Of a DNA stretch of 64,000 bases, positions 28,332 through 37,600 are shown in pieces (position 1 is the stretch's first letter; the number at the start of each line of letters is the position of its first letter). Made by a program: the position numbers and the translations under genes. The stretch covers positions 19,550 through 83,549 of the forward strand of contig JAHBVV010000032.1 of the NCBI GenBank assembly GCA_019637335.1, given 5' to 3'. This DNA comes from Candidatus Hydrogenedentota bacterium. GTDB taxonomy: Bacteria; Hydrogenedentota; Hydrogenedentia; Hydrogenedentales; JAEUWI01. The notes beneath the pieces are model-generated. The model was not told where the DNA came from. It did no database searches and was given only the letters and a program-made list of their open reading frames with translations.

Positions 28332-31307
28332 CTACGACAGCCGGAGGTGTGGATTCTCGTCATCGAATTTCTGTATTCGCGCGTCCAGCCTTGCGAGCAC
28401 GGATATGGCGCGTTCGTCGACTTCTTCCGGAGACACGGCGGCCTCGGTGGCGGATGCGACGCCGATCTCCTCCAGCGAGGGCCACGGCAACACATCGCGG
28501 CGCTGTTGAAAGTCGAGCCAGCGCACGGGATGGAACATCTGGACCGCGAGCGTTGCGCCGCCAAACTGGGTGTATCCGCTGCCGGAACGAACGTCCATAT
28601 ACGCCTGCAGGGGGTGGTCCGTGACGCGGAGCATGTCATTGGTTGTCACCCTCGGCTTAATCACATGGGACCAGCGGTCGAAGTATGGCGCGTCGGGCAA
28701 GCCGTCCCGCGCCAGCGCGTACGAGCCCGAGCGGATGTAGGCGAGCTCATCGCCGGAGCGCTTCGCGAAGTCGGTCATCTCCTTGCAATCGGAGAAGGAG
28801 AAGTAGAGTTTGAGGCGGGTGTTCTGAAGCACCGTTGAACGGAGGTCGTACGCGGGCGTCTTGAGATCGGATATGGATTGGTTGGAGAGTATGGCGGAGA
28901 GGCCGAATCCTCGGGCCTGCTGCAATATGACGTTGAAGCGGTCGCCGGCGAGCTTCTGAAATTCGTCGACGACCAGGTAGGACTGGCGCAACGGCACACG
29001 GAGTTTCGCGCGCGAGCGCATCGCGGAGAAATAGGAGAAAAGCGCCAGATTGCCGATCTCGCGCGCGATGATACTGCTTTCCACCGTGGGCAGCCAGAAG
29101 TAGACGACCTGCCGCTTCTCCACAACCTGGCGCATGGAGATGATCTCGGATTCCGGAACGTCCGGCGGCGGTTTGAGTTGTTTGAACTCCGTGAGCCCGT
29201 ACAGGGTGGCCAGCAGCTCGAAGGCCTGGTGCCGTTCCTCCTGGGTCCGCATGCTTGCTTTGGACACGCGGTCGCACAGCTCGTCAAAGGTGCTGGCGTC
29301 TTCCGCGCGCAAGACCTCGTGCAAAAGCATGAAGTTCTTGCGGCTGTAGTAGGATCGGCCGTATCCGGGACCGTGATTCAATTCCAGGGCGTCGAGCAGA
29401 AGGTTTGCCAGGTCGGAAACATAGCGATCGGAGTAGGTCATGTCGCCGAGCGGGTTGAAGTAATGGGTCGCCATCCCTTTCTCCGAGGTGAACAGGCGAA
29501 AGCAGTCGTTCAGCGTTCGCCCCTCGCGCTCGGCCTGTTTTCTGACCTCTTCCCGCACGGTGTGCAGCAGCGCGTATTCGCCCTTGAGGTCGATGATGAC
29601 GATGGGGGGCATGCCGCCCTCCTGGTTTTCCTCGTCCTGCGGGCGCGACCGGATCAGCTGGACCAGAAGCGAGAGAATGCCCAGGGATGTCTTTCCCGAT
29701 CCGCTTCCGCCGGCGATGTAGGCGTGTTCGGCGAGAATGTCGCGGTGCAGGAGCAGCGGGAAGCCGTTGGTCGCCTCCAGGCCCATGAAAAGGTGGTCGG
29801 ACTCCCGAATTGGGATATCGGGGTTGCCCGGTTCATAGGCAACGTGCCGGGAGTTGCGCAAGCGGTCCACAAACCATTCCCAGGGGCTGCGTGTATCCTC
29901 GGTGGCGGCGCGCGCGCCCATCCTGTCACCCAGGCGCAGCACGCTGTGAACGGTTCGCTGTCCCGCCGATACAATGAACAGGGCGGGTAGCAGCAGGGCG
30001 TTCAACAGGGCCACACCAAAGCTGGCGGCCACAGTGGCCGGGTACTCCGTCAGATTACGAACAGCCATTTCCATCCAGGAAGTCGTCGAGTGCGAATACC
30101 AGGCGGCCGCGAAATCATCAAGTTCGGGCTCGGCGTTCGAAACCTGTTCCGCGAGTTGATTCATCTCTATGTCTATTTCAATCTTCTTATCGAGGTCCGC
30201 ACTCGCGCGCGCGATGCGCAAGCTGTCCAGGCGCTCCAGTTGCCTTTGTGACTCGTCTCGATCCGGGAGCGCCGCCCAATTCAATTCGGGCATCTTGTCG
30301 CTCAAGAATTCGCGCCCACCCCTGTCGTCGTAGGCCATTCCTCGAAACATTTCCGTGTACTGGCCGCGAAAACCGGGCATATCCCAGGCGAAGAAGAAAC
30401 TGGTCCCAACGCAGAACGAGAACAGGAGGAGGAGGAGGCAAAGCGTGGCCATGCGCCTTCGGACGAGGTAACTCGTCTGGGGCGTCCAGACGCCTGGCAT
30501 GGGATGGGGGAACTTCCTTCCGTACGTGAAGTATTCGGTGAAGAGGTAGAACAGGGTATTCATCAGATACCGAAGCGTGATTGACCGGTCTGAGGCGCGG
30601 AGCGCCCGAAGCGGGCCCCGGAGTATGCTGTACAGGAGGACGCCGTATATGAGCGCGAGTATGAGAAACGGGGACTGGCTGGTTCCCAACACCAAGAGGA
30701 CATACACCGTCAGGACAGTGCCCAGGTCAATGCCCGGCCAGGGCTGTTTGAGCGCTTCCATCCGCTCGTCATTCCGAAGGCAGGGGTGCGAATTCATGAA
30801 TCCGACCGTGAAATCGAAGAAGTCCCGGGCGACCATCCTGGTGACCAGAACCGCCGGCGCCCCGACCGCGATCACCGCGAGGTAGGAGTAGTCGAGCATG
30901 TCGGCTACCAAAAAAACTGTCGCGGCGAGCAGGGAGAAGAATATCGCCAGCGATATCTGGATCTGCCGCCGCCGCAAGAGCAGGATGCTCTGACCAAAGA
31001 AGAAGTCGGGGAGAGCGAGGATTAGGATGAGCGTAATCGCGCCAGTGACAGCAAGGCCGAAGGCCATGTAAAACGCCAGCACGGCCAGCATGATGGAAGC
31101 GTATTTCAGATAGGGGAACACGCTGAAGATTGAGAACAGGGGCGGGTCGAAATAGTCCTCGCGAAAGGCGAGTTCCATATCCCGCAGTTGTTCTGGCGGT
31201 GGGAGCCGTTCAAAGTTGTATTCGATGGGTGGACGCGAATAGCGGAGAAGGCTCCGGCGCAACGCGTTGGCGGCGTAGGAGCCGACGTTAAACAGGTCAT
31301 CAATCAC
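28332..31307 (-). CDS. TraG/VirD4-superfamily membrane ATPase (coupling-protein-like)
   Basis: GTG 31307 is preceded by GGAG at suitable distance and overlaps the upstream stop by 8 nt. The 991-residue product has several N-terminal membrane segments (about residues 55-140, 265-290 and 430-460). The ATPase domain follows: Walker A AGGSGSGKTSLG near 532-543, IVIIDLKGEYALL near 575, and Walker B YLVVDEFQKLAG near 779, followed by LQQARGFGLSAILSNQS, typical of VirD4/TraG/TraD proteins. These couple DNA or protein substrates to a type IV secretion channel. No relaxase or VirB4 gene is visible here, so it may serve mobilisation in trans or a reduced transfer system. Confidence 0.85.
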   Translation of the reverse strand: MIDDLFNVGSYAANALRRSLLRYSRPPIEYNFERLPPPEQLRDMELAFREDYFDPPLFSIFSVFPYLKYASIMLAVLAFYMAFGLAVTGAITLILILALPDFFFGQSILLLRRRQIQISLAIFFSLLAATVFLVADMLDYSYLAVIAVGAPAVLVTRMVARDFFDFTVGFMNSHPCLRNDERMEALKQPWPGIDLGTVLTVYVLLVLGTSQSPFLILALIYGVLLYSILRGPLRALRASDRSITLRYLMNTLFYLFTEYFTYGRKFPHPMPGVWTPQTSYLVRRRMATLCLLLLLFSFCVGTSFFFAWDMPGFRGQYTEMFRGMAYDDRGGREFLSDKMPELNWAALPDRDESQRQLERLDSLRIARASADLDKKIEIDIEMNQLAEQVSNAEPELDDFAAAWYSHSTTSWMEMAVRNLTEYPATVAASFGVALLNALLLPALFIVSAGQRTVHSVLRLGDRMGARAATEDTRSPWEWFVDRLRNSRHVAYEPGNPDIPIRESDHLFMGLEATNGFPLLLHRDILAEHAYIAGGSGSGKTSLGILSLLVQLIRSRPQDEENQEGGMPPIVIIDLKGEYALLHTVREEVRKQAEREGRTLNDCFRLFTSEKGMATHYFNPLGDMTYSDRYVSDLANLLLDALELNHGPGYGRSYYSRKNFMLLHEVLRAEDASTFDELCDRVSKASMRTQEERHQAFELLATLYGLTEFKQLKPPPDVPESEIISMRQVVEKRQVVYFWLPTVESSIIAREIGNLALFSYFSAMRSRAKLRVPLRQSYLVVDEFQKLAGDRFNVILQQARGFGLSAILSNQSISDLKTPAYDLRSTVLQNTRLKLYFSFSDCKEMTDFAKRSGDELAYIRSGSYALARDGLPDAPYFDRWSHVIKPRVTTNDMLRVTDHPLQAYMDVRSGSGYTQFGGATLAVQMFHPVRWLDFQQRRDVLPWPSLEEIGVASATEAAVSPEEVDERAISVLARLDARIQKFDDENPHLRLS

Positions 31308-32001
31308 GAAGCGCCACTCCGATTTCGTTCAGGTCCGGCGTGACCGCAATACGGACGTGCCCGAGCCGTTTCAGTTTCAACGCCTGGACGCGCTCTTCCA
31401 GCCGCTTTTTGCGTTCCGGTTTGCTGACAACCAGGAGGTTGCCATAGCGGGCATGCTCCACGTACTCCCCGAGAGCCGGTATCTCCGCGCATTCCAAGAG
31501 GTCTTTTCGGGTTTCGCGCAGCGCATACCCGTCGTCAGAATGCGCGCCGAGCAGGCGTATCCGGTATACACGCCGTTTTCCCGCGATCTCGATACAGTAC
31601 GGGCAGTCCTTCGCCTTGAGCGGGTGGTCAAACAGGGTTATCAGGTGATTTTCTTCAAGGCGAGAGTAACGGTCGGAGGACATGCAGCATAGCCAGAGAA
31701 CCCGAAACGAAAGTTCCAGCGAGTTCTCGTTGAGTTTCTTGGCCCGCTTGGGGGAAAAACCGGCGTGCGCCGCGCCCTGGGGAGTGAGCTGATAGGCCGT
31801 GTGCCCGCCCAGAATACTGCCATAACCCTCGGCGCGCCCCAGCGACTTGACGAGGTTTCTTGACCTGAGATCGCGAAGCGCGGCGGAAACGTCACCCCGG
31901 CCGTCAAAGACCTTCTGCATGATCTTCAAGAACGATATCCTGTATCGGCCTATGTGTTCCGCCATCAGATCCGGCAGTGTCTTCTCGGCTCCGTTCGTCA
32001 C
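31300..32001 (-). CDS. winged-helix replication-relaxation-like protein
   Basis: The start is taken as GTG 32001, giving a GTGA overlap with the upstream gene's stop; a TTG one codon upstream is also possible. The 233-residue product opens with a winged-helix-like region (about 10-75: MAEHIGRYRISFLKIMQKVF, VSAALRDLRSRNLVKSLG, TAYQLTPQGAAHAG). A mixed domain follows with CPYCIEIAGKRRVYRIRLLG and a basic C-terminus. It resembles the replication-relaxation / MobT-accessory type seen beside TraG-like ATPases on plasmids. Its place between a similar protein and the ATPase supports a role in DNA processing for transfer or replication. Confidence 0.65.
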   Translation of the reverse strand: MTNGAEKTLPDLMAEHIGRYRISFLKIMQKVFDGRGDVSAALRDLRSRNLVKSLGRAEGYGSILGGHTAYQLTPQGAAHAGFSPKRAKKLNENSLELSFRVLWLCCMSSDRYSRLEENHLITLFDHPLKAKDCPYCIEIAGKRRVYRIRLLGAHSDDGYALRETRKDLLECAEIPALGEYVEHARYGNLLVVSKPERKKRLEERVQALKLKRLGHVRIAVTPDLNEIGVALRD

Positions 32002-32642
32002 CAAATCTCGTACGAAAGTCCTATGCGCTGGCAGTAGGTGTGAAATGAACGCAACTTCTCTACCCTATATGCGCCTCCGAATTCAATCGCCGTTCGCCTC
32101 GGCCGCGTCACGATGGCGTCGGGGAGGTGCAGTTTTTCCCGGGTCCGGGCGCCTTTTCCGCGCTCCCGGAGCTTTTCCTCCGAAATCCAATTCCCGGCGA
32201 TTGCTGGCTCCAGCATCCGTTTTCTCAGAAAGACGGCGGCCATATGGAGGTCGTGGGTGCGCTCCGTCGGGCGCGGATGGCGTCCGCCCCAACCACCGTA
32301 TAGCCGGCCGGATTTCCGGGTTGCGATAACCGCCGTGTGGCGGATCGGGGGAAGCGCCCAGCGCTTTCCAAGCCGGTACGCGAGTTCGTCGAAATCCGGG
32401 GTAGGGGCCCCCGGGCGCCAGTGCCCGATCGGGGACTCCAGCGAGAGTTCGGGGTGCGCCAGCATATCGAACGTATGAATACTGCCGGCCAATTCGAGTA
32501 CTTCCAGACGCCTGACCGCCGCACGACGGCCATGGCGAAGTCCACTCCACCAGGTGCGCGTGATTTGTTCAACCGTAAGGACTCGCACGCGAAGTGTGAG
32601 AGCGTCGAGGATTTCATTGTCTCGGCTTGTAATCGCGGGCAT
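31998..32642 (-). CDS. replication-relaxation family-like protein
   Basis: ATG 32642 has GGAGAG upstream; a TTG at 32663 behind a strong AGGAGG would add 7 residues. The N-terminus (MPAITSRDNEILDALTLRVR, LTVEQITRTWW, RRAAVRRLEVLELAGSI) is a winged-helix domain of the replication-relaxation type (PF13814-like). The C-terminal half (LPDAIVTRPRRTAIEFGGAY, FHTYCQRIGLSYEIW) resembles the degenerate nuclease-like half of that family. It heads an operon: GTGA overlap with the next gene, then the TraG-like ATPase. Such genes accompany mobilisation modules on plasmids and ICEs. Confidence 0.7.
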   Translation of the reverse strand: MPAITSRDNEILDALTLRVRVLTVEQITRTWWSGLRHGRRAAVRRLEVLELAGSIHTFDMLAHPELSLESPIGHWRPGAPTPDFDELAYRLGKRWALPPIRHTAVIATRKSGRLYGGWGGRHPRPTERTHDLHMAAVFLRKRMLEPAIAGNWISEEKLRERGKGARTREKLHLPDAIVTRPRRTAIEFGGAYRVEKLRSFHTYCQRIGLSYEIW

Positions 32643-32663
32643 GCCGGTTCTCTCTCCGCTCAA

Positions 32664-32843
32664 ACCACCTCCTCAACCACCTCTTGACTGCCTTTAGGTG
32701 GGTTACAGAGGTGGGCGCGGGGTCAGCTCTAACACCAAGGAAGTAGGGGACTTAAGATAAACTGAACGGACGCCGCTGCGCAAACGTATTGGGACGACGG
32801 GATTGTGGGTTCGCGCGGTGGCCGGAGCGTCCAGCGGAGGCCT
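32664..32843. other. leader of the transfer-like operon
   Basis: The leader contains two direct AGGTGG-type motifs and the complementary CCACCT (arms around 32672-32706), which may form an operator or hairpin just before the first gene. No clear promoter is visible. Confidence 0.3.
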
Positions 32844-33356
32844 GGCGACGCCACCCGTTCAGGGGGGCGTCGCGGCGCTGCACCCCGCCCCAGCGGGGTC
32901 AGCGCCAGCGCGAGCGGCCCAGCGAGCGCAAGGCCCGTCCAGGGCCGGGAGCCCTCGCGCCCAAGCGCGAGGCGACTACCGCGCGTTCAGCGCGGAGGCT
33001 CCGTTCAGGAGCCCGGCGACGCCGGACGTTCAGGAAGGCGTTGCGGCGCTGCACCCCGCCCCAGCGGGGTCAGCGCAGGCGCGAGCGGCCCAGCGAGCGC
33101 AAGGCCCGTTCAGGGCCGGGAGCCCTCGCGCCCAGGCGCGAGGCGACTACCGCGCGTTCAGCGCGGGGGCTCCGTTCAGGAGCCCGGCGACGCCGGACGT
33201 TCAGGGAGGCGTTGCGGCGCTGCACCCCGCCCCAGCGGGGTCAGCGCAGGCGCGAGCGGCCCAGCGAGCGCAAGGCCCGTTCAGGGCCGGGAGCCCTCGC
33301 ACCCCAGTGCGAGGCGACTACCGCGCGTCCAGCGCGGAGGCTCCGTTCAGAAGCCC
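32844..33356. repeat. three tandem 171-bp GC-rich repeats
   Basis: Units start at 32844, 33015 and 33186, each with the GGCGACGCC...GTTCAG start, so the period is exactly 171 bp. Each unit is a chain of hairpins whose loops often read GTTCAG: GGCTCC-GTTCAG-GAGCC, GGCCC-GTTCAG-GGCC, GCGC-GTTCAG-CGCG, plus a CCCCGC..GCGGGG stem. Because 171 is a multiple of 3, several frames stay open. The spurious proteins are Ala/Arg/Pro-rich, and no start/SD context supports translation. Confidence 0.85.
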
Positions 33357-34210
33357 GGAAGAGGGGCGGCCCGGGAACGGGCGAGGGGCGTGACAGCTTC
33401 GCTGGCGCGAGCCTCGCTTCCGGGGCGTGGCTGCCAGGAATAGAGGCCGAGCGACTTCCGGGCGCGGAATAAGGGAGGCCTCGGGGTGGGGCCGAGTCGA
33501 CAGCATGTCCTGACCAGGGCGACGGGTCGGGAATGCCGAGAGCTCGGTGAGAGACCGGTTGAGGATTTTCCGCAAGGCGGAAATCCGAGCCGGGTTCGAC
33601 CCGTATACCCGCCGCGCGCGCCGCGTGCGTCCGAGGAAAGGGCCGCTGCGCGCCCGCGCAGCCGGTGGGGATGGGTCGTGGCGGGTGTGGCGTTGGCCGG
33701 GGCGGGGCCATGCCGGAGGCGCCGGACCGGAGGGAGGGGCGCGAGCGGAGGTCCGGCGTCGCAGGCCGGGAGAGCGGGCGAGCGATGTCCCTGCCAACGG
33801 CGGGGAATCGCGAGCTGGCGAACCATGGACACTGCGCGCGCGAAGCGCGCGTCCCTGGACGTATCGGGGATGGGTTGCGGGGTGCAGACAGCCCACGGCA
33901 AGCCGCAGGCTTGACGTGATCGGCTTGCGAGCGATCAAGCGATGTCCTGACCGAAGGTCGGGAATCGCGAGACGCGAGCGGCAACAGGGCCGGGCCGAAG
34001 GCCCGCACCGAGGAGGGGCGGCGTGGGGCGTCCCGCGCGAAGCGGATGGTGATCTCTTCACCGTCCGCGTGCGTCATGGACACTACCGGGCCACAGGCCC
34101 GGACGATGTTGGGGGGTGGCGTGGGGCGCCCGCGCAGGCGGGCGGTGATCGGTCCACCGCCCGTGCGCCAGAGACACGGCCGGGCCGCAGGCCCGGACCA
34201 TTTGGGGCGC
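33357..34210. repeat. hairpin-dense non-coding island
   Basis: About 850 bp of very GC-rich DNA built from short palindromes, for example GATTTTCCG..CGGAAATC near 33560, GCGCGCGAAGCGCGC near 33836, and GGGCC[A/G]CAGGCCC near 34090 and 34185. A longer motif (GATGTCC..TGACC..GGTCGGGAATCGCGAG) recurs near 33503, 33783 and 33940. Long open frames on both strands follow from composition. It may be a mosaic of small palindromic elements or a structured RNA. Confidence 0.6.
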
Positions 34211-34222
34211 GGGTGGCGTATG

Positions 34223-34429
34223 TCAGTTCAGGTGGAGTTGAGGAAAGCCCCGTTGGCGTTTCTCCCGCTCCAGGGCGTGCATCAGCTGGAAAGCTTCGCC
34301 GGCTTCGAGCATCCAGAGGCTGTCCAAGTCCCGCCGAAGGCGCGCGAGGCGCAAGCCCTGGGCAAGGTCAAGGTGAAGTTGAATAAGCATGGTGGCGATG
34401 TAGGCAAGCTGCGCGGGTGTTGGGTTCAT
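34223..34429 (-). CDS. small hypothetical helical protein
   Basis: A 68-residue frame with ATG 34429 preceded by GAGGT at good spacing. The sequence is amphipathic and Leu/Arg-rich (LAYIATMLIQLHLDLAQGL, LRRDLDSLWMLEAGEAF), suggesting two helices. It lies between the hairpin island and the helicase operon on the operon's strand. I recognise no family. It could be a real small protein or chance coding in a GC-rich stretch. Confidence 0.4.
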   Translation of the reverse strand: MNPTPAQLAYIATMLIQLHLDLAQGLRLARLRRDLDSLWMLEAGEAFQLMHALEREKRQRGFPQLHLN

Positions 34430-34508
34430 GGAGTTACCTCAGAAGGGTTGCTAATGGCCTGAGAATCTCCCACATGACGCGATCGTTGTCGAGGGGTGCT
34501 CCGGGGAC

Positions 34509-34528
34509 AACTTCGGATGTCCGAAGTT
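34509..34528. promoter_or_regulatory. 20-bp palindrome, candidate parS-like site (copy 1)
   Basis: AACTTCGGATGTCCGAAGTT: one centre change from the consensus AACTTCGGACGTCCGAAGTT. It lies in the 174-bp gap between the small gene at 34223 and the helicase stop at 34604. Confidence 0.6.
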
Positions 34529-34603
34529 CCACGGTTACCTGAATATTCCGGAGCACGCAGTTGGCTGGAGCGGTTGAAGCGAAAGGTAGAGAAAACAGCC
34601 TGC

Positions 34604-37600
34604 CTAACTCGTGCAATCCGCCACTCCAGGCTCATAGAACGATAACAGTCTCTCACGGATTTCGCCTGGAATATCTCGGACGCCTGCACGTTCGGGCGAA
34701 AAGTATGCTAAGAGATCTTGTATGGACCAAAAACCGTGTCGGCCACCGTCGCTCCAAGATTGAAGTGCAGTTCGGCCGATGAATCCACGTGCAAAAAACG
34801 CAAGCAACACCAATGCTCCAAGGGCGGTTAGCTCCTTAAACCCACTTTCAATCCCAGGCGAATTTTGACAACGCCATGGATACCAAATGACTATATCACC
34901 GAGACGTGGCAACTCCGTCTTGTTTTCTGTGCTCTGTCCGATCAAGCGAAATCTGATATTCTCGTTCGGACCAATCGTCATGCGGATACCCATGTCCTTG
35001 TAAAGCTCTCCTGCTTGGTATTCTTCACCAAACCCATCGCCCTCTTTGAGAAGATCCAGTAACATTCTATTGGCATCTCTAACGGCGCTCTCTTCAATCA
35101 CTAAACCCTCGCCAGAATCGCGGGTGCCCCCGTGCAATCCAAGTGATTGCCTAATCTGGTCACAGTATTGACGCCAATGAGAATCAATCTTTGGGCGCCG
35201 GGCCATTAGGTCCTTGATAGACTCACATTCATTTGCAAAGAATTCGAAGACTCCATCGACCACACATCTCGCATTAATCTCAACGTCAAGTACAATATTA
35301 TGAAATCGATCTTGTGGATGTCTTGACGTAAGTATCACATGAGGAGTTATGTGTTTCGAAAGTAAGCAACGAATAGTCTCCCTTCGCAGTGCACGAGACC
35401 CGCCTGAGTCCCCACCCCGTAGAGCAATGCCTTCCGTGGGCACGCCCCACATAAGGCGACGGGAAAAACGAGGCAGCTTGGTCTGAAACTCTCGGGGTGC
35501 CACATCGGAAAGATCAGCAAAACACCGCCAACAGAACATGACGAGCCAAGACAGTCGGTCACAATATTTTTGAGCAAATGGTTTTCGGGATTCGGAGTTT
35601 TCCGGGTTAGAAAGCTCGGCAATCTTGCCTAACTCTTCGCCTCTGATCCACATTAGAGACGCGGCGCAGAGTCGCATAAGCATGGGCTCTATGAACTCTT
35701 CTCGACGGGTTTTTCCGAGATCATCGCGCTCAATACACTCCTTCGCCTGCTCACGAATCGCCTCAATCAAAGACTCCAGTGCGTGGTCAGAAATTGACAG
35801 CCGACGCAGTTCGTCACGAAGACGAGCCTCGACTTCTGAATCATTCTTCGTAAAGAACTCCTCACCACGGTCCCTGTTCCCTTTTTCCTGCTCATAACAA
35901 TACACTCGTGCAGACAACCAGAAGTCACGAGCAGTTATCAGTCCCGGTAAAACGAGTTCGACAGGAGGGTTCTCTACGCCAATCTGGCGGAGCCGCAATA
36001 GCCATCGTTGAATCGGCCATATACTCGCGAATTGAGTACCCGTATCCAACAGCGCGAAAACATGGGGCAGGGCTTGGTAGGTATTGTCGAGAAGAATTCC
36101 ATCCGGGTGCCCACTAGCGGTATCCTCAGCGACTTTGCTAACCAGCGGAGGTCGAACATTTGGCGCGCTGGCTAATTCGAGGATGCGAAAGACAAGATCC
36201 TTCGCAAGTTCGCGTGACTCTTCCGTGGCCGCTTCGTAATACAACGTATTTTTAAACAGCGCGAGAATGTCTCGTACTCTTACAGATCGCCCTTCACCCA
36301 AATGGCGCATCAGTGTTATCACGGTCCGCAAACTGGGAAACGATACGTCGTCTATTTTGGCCAGTGTTTGCTTTTGCAGCTTTCGAATGTCAGCCTCAAG
36401 TATCGCATTACTTAATTGTTCGCCTCCCGGAGAAGACCTCAAATAGTACCTTCTAATGACTTCCGAAGCATCACTAAACATTTCTATGCAAACTAACGCT
36501 TCACCTCGGTCCGCGAGGCCAAAACGTCCCGCACGGCCCAACAAATTGTGATACTCGTTCGGTTTCAGCCAACGCTTTGGAGAAATATCATCACTGTCGT
36601 AATCGACTCGGGGCCACTTGAGGTCCGCGAGGATTACGCAATCAACGCTTAAATTCACGCCATACGTCAAAGTTTCGGTGGTGTATATGATCAGACCGGC
36701 TTTGGAATCGTGACGTTGAGAGAAGTGATGCTCAATGGATTGGCGAATCTCTCGATGGGTATCACTAACGTGTACATATATTCCCTGCTCCGCAAGGTCT
36801 CGAAATAATCGCTCTTCCTTCTGATCTTCCATATATCTCAGGGCGAGTTCGAACCCTTCAGGCAATCGCCTCTTATTATTTTTGCTTGACGCACTTCTCG
36901 CTCGGAGGTGCAAATCGGCTAACCGACGCGTACCAAAGGACGAGTTGACGCATACAAGGACAACACCGTATTCAAGGCTCTTCTTCTGCACCAATGGCAC
37001 AAGTTTTTCATAAAAAGTGCCGTCGTTTTTCTTGACCGTCTCAAAACCTGAGCTAAATGAACGCTTGGTCAGAGTTTCCTGGACCTTGACTATTAATTTT
37101 CTTGCCTCAGAAGACTCCAGATGGCGGTCCTTCTCTTCCTTAAATTCGACGATTCTGATTGATTCATCACCGTTTGGCCAAACAAGCTGATGAAGTAAAG
37201 GCACCGGCCGCTCAGGCGCGACAATCCTGATAGGAGGGACTTCTCTACTCCTCTTATCTTTATATGTAAGCAAGTTCTTTACAGAGTCTACACTGGCAAT
37301 CTGCTCGGTGCTGATACCAACAATCCGGCATATCTTCTCTGCTTTTCCGTTAGCATCGAGTATTCGAGCCAACAAAGTATCGAGAACACCGCCCCGTTGC
37401 TCATTGGCGAGCATATGGATTTCATCAATGACGACCATCCCGATTCCATTGTTCGCAATCTCACTCAAGAAGAGATCGGCTTTCTCATAGACGATCATCG
37501 CGACCTTGAAATCGCCGCTCCGAATACGGCTGTCGTCTTCCGGAAACTCGCCCGAAGAGCGCAATACCCCTCGTTTATCGAGGACCCCGGCAACGCAATA

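Noticed and set aside
27513..28838. 441-codon plus-strand frame
   Set aside because: Antisense to the lipoprotein and TraG-like genes, which have motifs and start sites.
32789..33472. Three overlapping plus-strand frames in the 171-bp repeats
   Set aside because: They stay open because the period is a multiple of 3. All are Arg/Ala/Pro-rich, lack SD sites and have no protein-like features.
33241..34083. 280-codon minus-strand frame
   Set aside because: It runs across the repeats and hairpins and is Pro/Arg/Ser-rich throughout, so composition explains it.
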